From Pseudonocardia sp. CNS-139 (GTDB taxonomy: Bacteria > Actinomycetota > Actinomycetes > Mycobacteriales > Pseudonocardiaceae), in assembly GCA_001942415.1 (NCBI GenBank), contig MKJX01000215.1, positions 1 to 37,404 on the forward strand: DNA of 37,404 nucleotides, read 5' to 3'. Below the pieces are notes generated by a model. The model ran no database searches and was not told where the DNA came from. It worked only from the letters and a program-made list of their open reading frames with translations. Below, piece by piece: positions 17,422 through 25,428 of the stretch. Both the position numbers and the translations under genes were made by a program. Within the stretch, counting starts at the first letter, position 1. Every line of letters starts with the position of its first letter.

Positions 17422-17802
17422 CTACGGGAGCTGCTCGATCTCCACACCCGCCATGTCGACGTCCGCGTACCGGCCGGCGTCGGCCGTGACGAGCGGCCAG
17501 CCGCGTTCCCGGGCGCACAGCAGCGCGTGCGCGTGCAGCTGCTCGCCGCCGTGCTCGCCGACGGCCCGGGCGCGCGCGGCCGTGAGGTCGTCGGGGACGG
17601 CGACCGGGAGCTGGAGCAGCACCTCCAGCACCGCCTGGTCCTTCTCCGGCACCTGCGCCCACGCCATCGCGACCGCGGTGGACGGCAGCACGAGCACGAT
17701 GCCCTCCTCCACCGCCGTCCAGACGAGCGCGGCCGCGTACACCGAGCGGCCGGAGGTGAAGGCGACGATCGCGGAGACGTCGAGGACGCGCCCCCCGATC
17801 AC
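17422..17802 (-). CDS. vapC: PIN-domain protein, VapC-like toxin candidate
   Basis: This 126-residue PIN-fold protein retains the first acidic motif (VLDVSAIVAF) and the last (WPLVTADAGRY). The usual middle acids are not evident: the Glu of the AEA-type helix appears as AVAMAWA, and the Asp before the HALL helix appears as LHAHALL. It may therefore be a weakened nuclease or use shifted residues. It overlaps vapB by 4 nt (GTGA), as in standard VapBC toxin-antitoxin pairs. VapC toxins cut tRNA or rRNA; the target here is unknown. The downstream hemerythrin gene is 13 nt away. The frame is intact. Confidence 0.75.
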   Translation of the reverse strand: MIGGRVLDVSAIVAFTSGRSVYAAALVWTAVEEGIVLVLPSTAVAMAWAQVPEKDQAVLEVLLQLPVAVPDDLTAARARAVGEHGGEQLHAHALLCARERGWPLVTADAGRYADVDMAGVEIEQLP

Positions 17803-18029
17803 GCGACGGGAAGGCCCAGGTCGCGGCGGACGGTGTCGAGGACGTCCTGCGGCGGGCGGCCGCCGAGCACGCGCTCCAGCTCGGCCAGCGCACGCGCCCG
17901 GGAGAGCTGGGTGCGCAGCGCGGCCGCGACGAAGGCCGACAGGCTCTCCGCCGCGCCGCCGTCGACGGCGGCGCGCACGTCCCGCAGGAGGTCGGGCGGG
18001 AGGCTCACCGTGACACGCTGGGCGGTCAT
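17799..18029 (-). CDS. vapB: Ribbon-helix-helix antitoxin, VapB-like
   Basis: This 76-residue protein starts with a ribbon-helix-helix DNA-binding segment (RVTVSLPPDLLRDVRAAV), followed by SLSAFVAAALRTQL and a C-terminal tail ending RRDLGLPVA that would wrap the toxin. It directly precedes and overlaps the PIN gene, the standard antitoxin-first order. A direct repeat GTATGAC lies at the start codon and about 21 nt upstream on this strand and may be the autoregulatory site. TACCCT (18041-18036) sits 6 nt before the ATG with no Shine-Dalgarno, suggesting a leaderless transcript. The frame is intact. Confidence 0.8.
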   Translation of the reverse strand: MTAQRVTVSLPPDLLRDVRAAVDGGAAESLSAFVAAALRTQLSRARALAELERVLGGRPPQDVLDTVRRDLGLPVA

Positions 18030-18085
18030 ACGGTCAGGGTAGTTCAGTCATACCGCGACACGCCCAGGCGACATGCCGGACACGA

Positions 18086-18116
18086 CAGCGGCCCCTCCCA
18101 TCGGGAAGGGCCGCTG
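18086..18116 (-). terminator. Hairpin terminator after the Hsp20 gene
   Basis: CAGCGGCCC (18086-18094) pairs perfectly with GGGCCGCTG (18108-18116). The stem continues through one mismatch to TCCC/GGGA around a 3-nt ATC loop. It lies 20 nt beyond the Hsp20 stop and before vapB. There is no U-run, as is usual for actinobacterial terminators. Confidence 0.7.
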
Positions 18117-18135
18117 CCGTGGTTCACCGCGCCGG

Positions 18136-18618
18136 TCAGGCGGCGGTGTTCTCCTCGGGGGACTCGATCGCGGGGGACCCGGCGGTCACCGGGATGCGCC
18201 GCGCGCCGTCGCCGGCGTGCACGCCGCTGACGCGCACCGTCAGGACGCCGGCGTCGTAGGACGCGGTGACGGCGTCGGCGGTGACGTGCGCCGGCAGGCC
18301 GAAGCTGCGGCGGAACGCGCCGTAGCGGACCTCGCGCAGCGTGCGCCCGTCGCCCTCCTCGGAGCGCTCGTCGCGGCGCTCGCCGCGGACGACGAGCCGC
18401 CCGCCCTCGATCTCGACCGTGACGTCCTTCTCGGCGTCCAGGCCCGGCAGCTCCAGCCGGACGACGGCGTCGTCGCCGTCGCGCGCGATCTCGGCCGCGG
18501 GCACGAAGCCCGCCCGGCGCTCCTCGACCTCGGCGAACCGGCGGAACAGGGCGTCGAACTGGGCGAACGGGTCGCGGGCGAACGGGTCGCGCCGGGCCCA
18601 CACGGAGAGGTTGCTCAT
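18136..18618 (-). CDS. Small heat-shock protein, Hsp20/alpha-crystallin family
   Basis: This 160-residue protein has the alpha-crystallin domain: VVRLELPGLDAEKDVTVEIEGGRLVVRGER, then GAFRRSFGLPAHVTADAVTASYDAGVLTVRV. The conserved A-x-x-x-x-G-V-L motif is intact. The N-terminal region (DPFAQFDALFRRFAEVE) is typical of actinobacterial Hsp18. It acts as an ATP-independent holdase for unfolding proteins in the cytosol. The ATG has AGGAG just upstream (18624-18628). A near-consensus HspR operator lies 53 bp upstream and a hairpin terminator follows, so it is a monocistronic heat-shock gene. The C-terminal tail (ESPEENTAA) lacks a clear IxI anchor. The frame is intact. Confidence 0.93.
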   Translation of the reverse strand: MSNLSVWARRDPFARDPFAQFDALFRRFAEVEERRAGFVPAAEIARDGDDAVVRLELPGLDAEKDVTVEIEGGRLVVRGERRDERSEEGDGRTLREVRYGAFRRSFGLPAHVTADAVTASYDAGVLTVRVSGVHAGDGARRIPVTAGSPAIESPEENTAA

Positions 18619-18670
18619 CTGGTGTCTCCTCGGTCGGGGGCCGGTGCCTCCGGCCCGACATCCCGCTCAA

Positions 18671-18691
18671 CGTGAGTCGACCCGACTCAAT
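18671..18691 (-). promoter_or_regulatory. HAIR element (HspR operator) upstream of hsp20
   Basis: On the minus strand the sequence is ATTGAGT-CGGGTCG-ACTCACG. The HspR-associated inverted repeat consensus is CTTGAGT-N7-ACTCAAG, so 12 of the 14 defined positions match with exact 7-nt spacing. HspR represses DnaK-regulon genes in actinomycetes. The HspR gene itself is not in this window. Confidence 0.75.
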
Positions 18692-18768
18692 TCCCATGAG
18701 CCGGGACGCCGCAGCAACAGGGCGGGAACCCAGGTGACAGCGGCCTGGCCGGGCGTTACCGTCCGGCC

Positions 18769-19903
18769 GTGGCTCCCGGCGAGCGGTCGACCGGTCTGCA
18801 GGACGTCACCGTGACGTTCGGCGAGGACACCCGGTGTTGCGCGGCGTGACGCTGCTCGCCGAGCCGGGTGAGGTGCTCGCGGTGGTCGGGCCGTCCGGGA
18901 GCGGGAAGACCACCGCGCTGCGGGCGGTCGCCGGGCTGCAGGCCGTGCGGGCGGGGCGGGTGCTCGTCGCCGGTCGCGACGTCACCTCCGTCCCGACGCC
19001 GTCGCGCAACGTCGCGATGGTCTTCCGCTCCACCACCCTCGTCCCCTTCCTCGACGTCGCCGCCAACCTGGCGCGCTCGGCGGGCGCCCACGGTGTGCCG
19101 AAACCGGAGGCCGAGCGCCGGGTCGTGGCCCGCAGCCGGCTGCTCGGGCTGGTCCGGCTGCTGCCGCGGATGCCCCGCACGCTCTCCGCGGGCGAGGCCG
19201 GGATGGCCGGCATCGGCCGCACCCTCGTCCGGACGCCCGCCGCGTTCCTCTTCGACGAGCCGCTCGCCCACCTCGACGCCGCCGAGCGGCTGCGCACCCG
19301 CCGCACCGTGGTCGACGCCGTGCACCGGGCCGGCGTCGGCGCCCTCTACGTCACGCACGACCAGGCCGAGGCGATGGCCGTCGGCGACCGGCTCGCGGTG
19401 CTGCGCGACGGTGAGGTCGTGCAGGTCGACCGGCCGCGGCGGGTCTACGAGCGCCCGGCGGACGTGTTCGTCGCCGAGTTCGTCGGCGGGCCGGGGATCG
19501 GCCTGCTGCCCGCCCGGCTCGTGACGGGCGCGGGCGGTGCCGGGTTCCGGGTGAGCGGGCGGACGCTGCCGCTGTGGGGGCCGGCGCCGGCCGGGCTCGC
19601 CGGCACGGAGCGGGTGCTGATCGGCCTGCGCCCCGAGGAGGTCGGCGAGGCAGGGCCGGGCGCGACCCCGGCTCGGTGACGCTGCCCGTGCTGGTCCGGC
19701 AGGTGGAGCGGCCGGGTGGCGCCGCGCTCGTCACGGCCGAGGTCGTGCTGCCCGGGGAGGCGGACGGGGCGTGCCTGCTCGCGCGGGTGCCGAACGACAC
19801 CCGGCTGCGCGCGGGGGAGCGCGCCGAGCTCTCCCTCGACGCCCGCCGCGCGCACGTGTTCGACCCGGTCACGGGCCGCGCGCTGGCCCACCCGCCCGCC
19901 TGA
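18769..19903 (+). CDS. ABC transporter ATP-binding protein (MalK-like, TOBE C-terminus), orphan
   Basis: Walker A is GPSGSGKTT, Walker B FLFDEPLAHLDA and the H-loop LYVTHDQAEAM. A MalK-type VYERPADVFVAEFVGGPGIG and a TOBE/OB-type C-terminal region follow. Two motifs deviate: the Q-loop position in MVFRSTTLVPF has Arg instead of Gln, and the signature reads LSAGEAG rather than LSGGQ. No permease or binding protein is adjacent, so the transported substrate is unknown. GTG at 18769 follows TACCGT (18757-18762) by 6 nt, suggesting a leaderless mRNA. Apparent indels near 18830 and 19665 split it. The stop is 8 nt before hairpin repeat copy 2. Confidence 0.78.
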
Positions 19904-19911
19904 CCCCCGGG

Positions 19912-19966
19912 TTGCAGCAAAGCCACCCCCACGCAGCGAGGCGGCATGAGGGTGGCTTTGCTGCAA
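19912..19966. repeat. 55-nt hairpin repeat, copy 2 (after the orphan ABC gene)
   Basis: This is the same element as at 13690-13744 but inverted on the plus strand, 54/55 identical. It has 17 perfect end pairs plus six inner pairs and a 9-nt loop (AGCGAGGCG). It begins 8 nt after the ABC gene stop, where a terminator is expected, and read along that gene it has the same orientation as copy 1 has to lutA. Confidence 0.9.
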
Positions 19967-20041
19967 TGCACGAGACAGGTTTCCTGTGACCCTCGCCGCC
20001 TCCCGGGCCGGTCCGGCCGGCCCGCCGCGTAGGAATAGCGC

Positions 20042-21268
20042 GTGACCCCGACCACTCCGGCCACCGCGCCCGTCCGCGTCCCGCCGGGGAGGGTGCTCGC
20101 GCTGGGCGGGCTCTCGTCGTTCGGGCCGCTGGCCCACGACCTGTACCTCCCGGCGCTCCCGCAGCTCGCGGCCGACCTGCGCGCCGGAGGTGCTCGCCCA
20201 GCTCACGCTCTCGGCGTGCATGATCGGGCTGGCGCTCGGCCAGCTGCTCGTCGGGCCGTTCACCGACCGGGTCGGGCGGCGCCGGCCGCTGCTCGTCGGG
20301 GTCGCGCTGTTCGCGCTCTCGGCGCTGCTCTGCGCGCTCGCCCCGACGATCGAGGTGCTGCTGGTGCTCCGGCTGCTCACCGGGGTGGCGGGCGGGGCCG
20401 GGCTGGTGATCGCCCGGGCGATGGTCCGCGACCTCTACGGCGGGGACGCGGCGGCCCGGGTGTTCGCGCTGCTCATGCTGGTCAGCGGGGCGGCGCCGGT
20501 GATCGCGCCGGTGCTCGGCGGCTGCTGCTGAACGTCACCGACTGGCGCGGCGTGTTCGGTGTGCTCGCGCTCCTCGGCGGGCTGTTGCTGCTCGCGGCCG
20601 TCACCCAGGGCGAGACGCTGCCGGCCGACCGCCGCCGGACGGGCGGGCTCGCCGAGGTCGCCGGGGTGCTGCGCGACGTCGTCCGGGACCGGACGTTCGT
20701 GCTGCCCGCGCTCGCGCTCGGCCTCGGGATGTGCGGCATGTTCACCTACATCGCGATGGGCAGCTTCGTGCTGCAGAGCCCGGACGCCGTCGACGGCGCG
20801 CTCGACGCGCAGACCTACTCGCTCGTGTTCGCCGCCAACGCGCTCGGTCTCGTGGTCGCCGGCCGGGTGAGCGCGTGGCTCGTCGGGCGGACCGGGCCGC
20901 GCCCGCTGCTCGCGACGGGCGTGGCGATCCAGGTCGCCGCGGCCGTCGCGCTGCTGGTCGGCGCGCTCGCCACCCGGTCGGTGTGGGCCCTGCTGCCGCC
21001 GCTGTTCGCGCTGGTCACGGCCACCGGGCTGGTCCTGCCCAACGCCACCGCGCTCGCGCTCGCGGGGCAGGGGGACCGGGCCGGCTCGGCGTCCGCGGTG
21101 CTCGGCGTGCTGCAGTTCGCGTTCGCCGCCGCGGTGCCGCCGCTGGTGTCGCTCGCCGGGGTGACGGCGGTGGTGATGGCCCTGACGATCACCGGGACGG
21201 CCACCGCCGCCGCGGTGGTGCTCGCCGTCCTGTGGGCGCTGCGCGCGCCGCAGCCGGCCCCGGCCTGA
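20042..21268 (+). CDS. MFS transporter, Bcr/CflA-type (DHA1) exporter
   Basis: This is a 12-span major facilitator of about 410 residues. The signatures SSFGPLAHDLYLPALPQL in TM1, GLALGQLLVGPFTDRVGRRRPLL around motif A, and LLTGVAGGAGLVIARAMVRDLYGG identify the Bcr/CflA subfamily. Relatives export drugs such as bicyclomycin, or sulfonamides and dipeptides; the natural substrate here is unknown. The GTG at 20042 has no Shine-Dalgarno, and TAGGAA lies 6 nt upstream, so a leaderless start is possible. Two apparent indels (near 20188 and 20521) split the frame. The stop is 18 nt before the next gene, which has its own -10-like box. Confidence 0.83.
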   Translation: MTPTTPATAPVRVPPGRVLALGGLSSFGPLAHDLYLPALPQLAADLRAGGARPAHALGVHDRAGARPAARRAVHRPGRAAPAAARRGRAVRALGAALRARPDDRGAAGAPAAHRGGGRGRAGDRPGDGPRPLRRGRGGPGVRAAHAGQRGGAGDRAGARRLLLNVTDWRGVFGVLALLGGLLLLAAVTQGETLPADRRRTGGLAEVAGVLRDVVRDRTFVLPALALGLGMCGMFTYIAMGSFVLQSPDAVDGALDAQTYSLVFAANALGLVVAGRVSAWLVGRTGPRPLLATGVAIQVAAAVALLVGALATRSVWALLPPLFALVTATGLVLPNATALALAGQGDRAGSASAVLGVLQFAFAAAVPPLVSLAGVTAVVMALTITGTATAAAVVLAVLWALRAPQPAPA

Positions 21269-21286
21269 CCGGCCTACCCTCGGCGG

Positions 21287-22167
21287 ATGCGGATCGCGTC
21301 GCTGCTGCCGGCGGCCACGGAGATCGTCGGGGCGCTCGGCCGGGCCGGCGACCTGGTCGCCGTCACGTTCGAGTGCGACGAGCCGCCGGGCGTGCGGGAG
21401 CGGGCGGCGGTGGTCGTCGACACGGCGCTGCCGCCGGGCCTCGACCCGGCCGGGATCGACGCCGTCGTCCGCGACCGGGCCGCCCGCGGCCTGCCGATGT
21501 ACGAGCTGGACCGGGCCGCGCTCGCGTGCCTGGACCCGGAGCTGATCCTCACCCAGGACCTCTGCCGGGTCTGCGCGCTCCCGGCCGGCACCGTCGAGGA
21601 CGCGCTCGCCGCGATCGGGTGCGCGGCGGCCGTGCTCTCGGTCGACCCGCACACCGTCGACGACGTGCTCGGCGCGATCGCCGAGATCGGCCGCCGGACC
21701 GGCGCCGGGCGGGAGGCGGACGCGCTGGTCGGCGCGCTGCGCGCGCGGCTGGGGGCGGTGGCCGCCGCGGTGGCCGGGCGGGCCCGGCCGCGGGTGCTGG
21801 TGCTGGAGTGGACCGACCCGCCGTTCCTCGCCGGGCACTGGGTGCCGGAGCTCGTGCGGCGTGCGGGCGGCGAGCCGGTGGGCGCGAGCGAGGGCGGCCG
21901 CAGCGTGAGCGCGGGGTGGGCCGAGATCACTGCCCTGGCCCCGGACGCCGTGGTCGTCGCGCCGTGCGGCTACGGGCTCGCGGCTGCCGTCGGGCAGGCG
22001 GCCGGCGTGCGCGGGCGCTTCCCGGCCGCCCGGCTGGTCGCGATCGACTCCGCCGGGCTCGTCGTCCGGGCCGGCCCGCGCTGGTGGACGGCGTGGAGGC
22101 GCTGGCCTGGGTGCTGCACCCGGACGCGGTGCCGGCACCCCCACCCGGCCGCGTCACCCGTGTCTGA
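21287..22167 (+). CDS. Cobalamin-binding/BtuF-like protein (helical backbone metal-receptor fold)
   Basis: This protein of about 293 residues matches periplasmic-binding-protein family members annotated as cobalamin-binding. It begins MRIASLLPAATEIVGALG and contains LDPELILTQDLCRVCALP and LEWTDPPFLAGHWVPELVRRAGG. It has no signal peptide or lipobox, which is usual for this actinobacterial group, so a cytosolic role is more likely than import. No BtuC or BtuD partner is adjacent. The ATG at 21287 follows TACCCT (21275-21280) by 6 nt, a leaderless arrangement. One apparent indel near 22080 shifts the last 30 residues. The 3' end overlaps the convergent Lrp gene by 14 nt. Confidence 0.8.
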
Positions 22168-22666
22168 GTCGCCGGTCCCCAGGCAGTGTCTCGACCGGGA
22201 TCGGGCGCACCGGTGCGACCACCGGCCGGTCGAAGATCAGGTGCGTCTGGGCGTGGCCGACCTCGGGGCGGGTGGTGAGGTGGTCCACGATCAGCCGGTG
22301 CAGGGCGGCGCTGTCGCGCACGGCGACGTGCACGAAGAAGTCGTCCGGCCCGGACACGGTGTAGAACGCCAGCACCTCGGGCAGCGCGAGTACGGCCGCG
22401 GTGAACGACTCGACCAGCTCGCGGCGGTGCGGCCGCAGCTGCACCGCGACGAACGCCTGCAGCCCGCGGCCCAGCGCGGCCGGGTCGACCACCGCCCGCA
22501 CCCCGCTGATCACCCCGGATGCGCGCAGCCGCCGCACCCGCTCGTGACAGGACGACGTCGGCAGCCCGACGCGCTCGGCCAGCTCCTTGTTCGTGACGGA
22601 GGCGTCGTCCTGCAGCTCTCGCAGGATTCGCCAGTCCACCGGATCGAGGGAGTCGTCTCGCGCCAT
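22154..22666 (-). CDS. Lrp/AsnC-family transcriptional regulator
   Basis: This is a complete 170-residue Lrp/AsnC protein. The N-terminal winged helix (LDPVDWRILRELQDDASVTNKELAERVGLPTSSCHERVRRL) is followed by an AsnC/RAM ligand domain (FVAVQLRPHRRELVESFTAAVLALPEVLAFYTVSGPDDFFVHVAV). Such regulators sense amino acids. It is divergent from the LysE-type exporter region at 22705-23500, a common actinobacterial pairing in which the Lrp protein controls amino-acid export. GATACT lies about 9 nt before the ATG. An inverted repeat ATCGA-N4-TCGAT at 22685-22698 is a candidate binding site. The frame is intact. Confidence 0.9.
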   Translation of the reverse strand: MARDDSLDPVDWRILRELQDDASVTNKELAERVGLPTSSCHERVRRLRASGVISGVRAVVDPAALGRGLQAFVAVQLRPHRRELVESFTAAVLALPEVLAFYTVSGPDDFFVHVAVRDSAALHRLIVDHLTTRPEVGHAQTHLIFDRPVVAPVRPIPVETLPGDRRLRHG

Positions 22667-22684
22667 GGGTCGGACAGTATCCGG

Positions 22685-22698
22685 ATCGATTTGTCGAT
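22685..22698. promoter_or_regulatory. Candidate Lrp binding site
   Basis: ATCGATTTGTCGAT is a perfect 5-bp inverted repeat with a 4-nt centre in the short gap between lrp and the divergent export genes. It is AT-richer than the surroundings and lies 18 nt upstream of the lrp start, which suits autoregulation. Confidence 0.45.
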
Positions 22699-22704
22699 TC
22701 TCGG

Positions 22705-22896
22705 ATGGTGTACAGGATGGGGAGAGTGCCTCCCCGTTGTGTCCTCGTCCTCGACCCCGCCGCCCCGCGCACCGGTGAGATCGCGATCCGCGCACCCGCG
22801 CCGCCCGGCGCCGGCAACGCGGTGCGCCGGCTCACCCGCGATCGTCCGATGCCGGCCGACCCCGTTCCCGGATCGGTCCGGGAGCCGGCCCGGTGA
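22705..22896 (+). CDS. Small hypothetical ORF coupled to the LysE gene
   Basis: This 63-codon frame starts with ATG shortly after the candidate Lrp site and ends in a GTGA overlap with the LysE-type start at 22893. Third codon positions are mostly G or C, as in real genes of this genome. No domain is recognised; the product is Pro/Arg/Ala-rich with no membrane segment. It could be a leader peptide that couples translation to the exporter, or simply an untranslated leader. A second ATG at 22720 is possible. Confidence is low. Confidence 0.35.
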   Translation: MVYRMGRVPPRCVLVLDPAAPRTGEIAIRAPAPPGAGNAVRRLTRDRPMPADPVPGSVREPAR

Positions 22897-23500
22897 CGCT
22901 CGACCGGTGGGCCGCGTTCGTCGGGGTGCTGCTGGTGGTGCTCTGCACGCCCGGCCCGGACTTCGCGGTGGTGCTGCGGCACGCGCTCGCCGGGCCGCGG
23001 CGCGGGGCCCGAGCCGCGGCCGGCGTGCTCACCGGCCTGTCCGTGCACACGGCCGCGGCCGCGCTGGGGCTGTCCGCGCTGCTCGCGGCCCGGCCCGACG
23101 TGCTCACGGCGATCCGCGTGGCCGGCGCGCTCTACCTGGGCCTGCTGGGGGTGCAGGCGCTGCGGGCGGCGCTCGCCCGCACCCGCGCGGCCGGCCCGGA
23201 GCGGGCGGCGCGGCGCGTCCACCCGTTCGCCGACGGGCTCGCGGGGAACCTGCTCAACCCGAAGGCGCTGCTCTTCTTCCTGGGCCTGATCCCGCAGTTC
23301 GTGGTGCCGTCGGCACCGGCGGCCGGGCAGGTGCTCGTGCTCGCCGGGACGACCGTGGCGGCGTCGGCGCTGTGGTGGGCGCTGGTCATCGCGGTCGCGC
23401 CCGCGGCCGGGCGCTCGCCGCGCACGGGCGGGCCGTCGACGGCGTGACGGGCGCGGCGCTCGTGGCCGTCGCGGTCGGGGTGGGCGTCGCGGGGGCGTGA
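22893..23500 (+). CDS. LysE/RhtB-family amino-acid exporter
   Basis: This membrane exporter of about 200 residues has the family pattern: TM1 ending in VVLCTPGPDFAVVLRHAL (the CTPGP motif), GVLTGLSVHTAAAALGLSALL, GALYLGLLGVQALR, then GLAGNLLNPKALLFFLGLIPQFV. LysE/RhtB proteins expel lysine, arginine, threonine or homoserine. The divergent Lrp regulator supports an amino-acid substrate; which one is unknown. One apparent indel near 23405 shifts the frame so that the true end is the TGA at 23498-23500, giving the last membrane segment (GAALVAVAVGVGVAGA). The start overlaps the small ORF upstream by 4 nt. Confidence 0.88.
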
Positions 23501-23525
23501 CACCCGGCGGCGTACGGTCGACGCC

Positions 23526-24987
23526 GTGTGGTGGGGCGGCGGCGGGGTAGTCGCTGATTCGAGCGACGTCCGGACGAGTCCCCCGGGAGGTGCGCACATC
23601 GTGCTCGCCGATGCGGACGGCGCCGCGTACGCCTCGCTGCGGAGACGCCCCGTGGACCGTTCCGAGCGGTACGCGATCGGGCGCGCCTGCGCGAGCGGGT
23701 GCCCCGGTCCGCGCTCGGCGGGTGGACGCCGCCGGCCGAGCGGCCGGACCCCGTCGCCGTGGTCGTCGCGAGCCACGAGGGCCGCGTGCCGGACCTGGTG
23801 CCGATCCGCGTCGGGCGCATGATCGAGTCGCCGTACGGGTTCCTGCGCGGGTCGGCGGGGGTGATGGCGCACGACGTCGCGCACCTGCCGGCCACCGGGA
23901 TCATGCCGATCGTCTGCGGCGACTCCCACCTGGGCAACTTCGGCTTCTACGCCTCGCCGGAGCGCGATCTCGTCTTCGACCTCAACGACTTCGACGAGGC
24001 CCACCCCGGCTGCTGGGAATGGGACCTGCGGCGGCTCGTCGCGAGCATCTGGGTCGCCGGCCGGCAGAACGGCGCGTCCGAGGGCGACTGCGCCGACGCG
24101 GTGCGCGAGTGCGTCTCGTCCTACCGCGACGAGGTGCGCAACCTGGCCGACCAGCCGCTGCTCTCCCGCTCCTACCAGCGGATCGACGTCGACCGGCTGG
24201 AGCAGGACAGCCCCAAGCCGCTGCGCGCCGAGGTGCAGCGGGCGGCCAGGCGGGCCCGCCAGCGCACGAGCGACCGCGCGGCCCCGCGCCTCACCCACCA
24301 GGTGGAGGGGCGGCGGCGGATCGTCGAGGAGCCGCCGATCACCACCCGCGTGCCGGACGCGGAGGCCGACCTGATCGGCGCCGCGCTGGACGAGTACCTC
24401 CTCACGCTGGCCCCGCACTGGCGCCGGGTGCTCGCCGGCTACACGATCCTCGACGTCGCGCACCGGGTGGTCGGGGTCGGGAGCGTCGGGCTGCGCGCCT
24501 ACGTGGCGCTGCTGGAGGGGTCGTCCGCGGACGACGTGGTGTTCCTGCAGCTCAAGCAGGCCCGCCGGTCGGTGTACGCCCGCTACGTGCACGGCGAGCA
24601 CGCCCACCACGAGCACCAGGGCAGCGGGTGGTCGAGTACCAGCAGGCGCTGCAGACCGTCAGCGACCCGCTGCTCGGCTGGACCACCGTGGGGGAGCACC
24701 ACTACTACGTGCGCCAGTTCCGCAACATGAAGGGCGCGATCGCGCTCGACTCGATCGACGCCGACGCGCTCACGGACTACGCCGGGGTGGTCGGGCACCT
24801 GCTCGCCAAGGGCCACGCGCGCACCAGCGGGGCGTCCATGATCGCCGGGTACGTGGGGCGTTCCGACAACCTCGACGACGCGCTGTGCCTGTTCGCCCGC
24901 CGCTACGCCGACCAGACCGAGGCCGACCACGCGGCGCTGGTGGCCGCCGTGGACCGCGGCGACCTCCCCGCCGAACGCGGCATCTGA
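23526..24987 (+). CDS. DUF2252 family protein
   Basis: The protein (about 485 residues) matches DUF2252, an aminoglycoside-phosphotransferase-like fold of unknown substrate. Recognisable pieces are SPYGFLRGSAGVMAHDVA, IVCGDSHLGNFGFYASPERDLVFDLNDFDEA (the catalytic-loop-like GDxHxxN and the D-x-N-D-F-D metal motif) and the C-terminal TTVGEHHYYVRQFRNMKG. These suggest phosphotransfer, but the reaction is unproven. Two starts are plausible: GTG at 23526, 7 nt after TACGGT (23513-23518), or GTG at 23601 with GGGAGG at 23585-23590. Apparent indels near 23690 and 24630 split it. The stop is 4 nt from the convergent DUF3040 gene. Confidence 0.85.
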
Positions 24988-24991
24988 CCGG

Positions 24992-25306
24992 TCAGCGCGT
25001 CCGGCGGCGGCGCACGAGGATCCAGCAGGTCGTCGCGAGGAGCAGCGTCACCGCGACCGCCGCGGCGCCGCCCGGGCCGCCGACCGTCGCCGCCACCAGC
25101 ACGAGGAACGTGCTGAGCGCCGCGGCGGCGCCCACGGCCAGCCGGCGCACCCAGCCCGGCGCCCGCGGGCCCGGCTCCTTGTCCGCCGCGTCGCTGAGCG
25201 CGTCGGCGAGCCAGGGGTCGTCCGCGCGGAGCCGACGTCCGAGATCGTCCAACCGTGTCTGCTCGGCCGCGGTCAACCGACGGCCGTGTGGCCTGTCTGC
25301 GAGCAT
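24992..25306 (-). CDS. DUF3040 family small membrane protein
   Basis: This 104-residue protein begins with the DUF3040-type soluble segment (LTAAEQTRLDDLGRRLRADDPWLADAL). Two adjacent hydrophobic segments (VGAAAALSTFLVLVAATVG, AAAVAVTLLLATTCWILV) and a positive tail (RRRRTR) follow. Such proteins are widespread in actinobacteria with unknown function, often near cell-division genes, which is not the case here. It is convergent with DUF2252 and divergent from the hydrolase gene across 122 bp. The frame is intact. Confidence 0.8.
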   Translation of the reverse strand: MLADRPHGRRLTAAEQTRLDDLGRRLRADDPWLADALSDAADKEPGPRAPGWVRRLAVGAAAALSTFLVLVAATVGGPGGAAAVAVTLLLATTCWILVRRRRTR

Positions 25307-25428
25307 GCGCCCGGAGTACCCCGCAGCCGTCGGCGGGATGCCTGGCTCCCGCGGCCCGTCGTGATCGGGACCACTGCCGGAACGGCCCGCGTCGGGAAAG
25401 CTCGCACCGACGCGCGAAGGGAGTGCCG

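Noticed and set aside
20435..22144. 569-codon minus-strand frame across the MFS and BtuF-like genes
   Set aside because: Arg/Gln/His-rich shadow with no motif; plus-strand genes with clear motifs occupy the same region.
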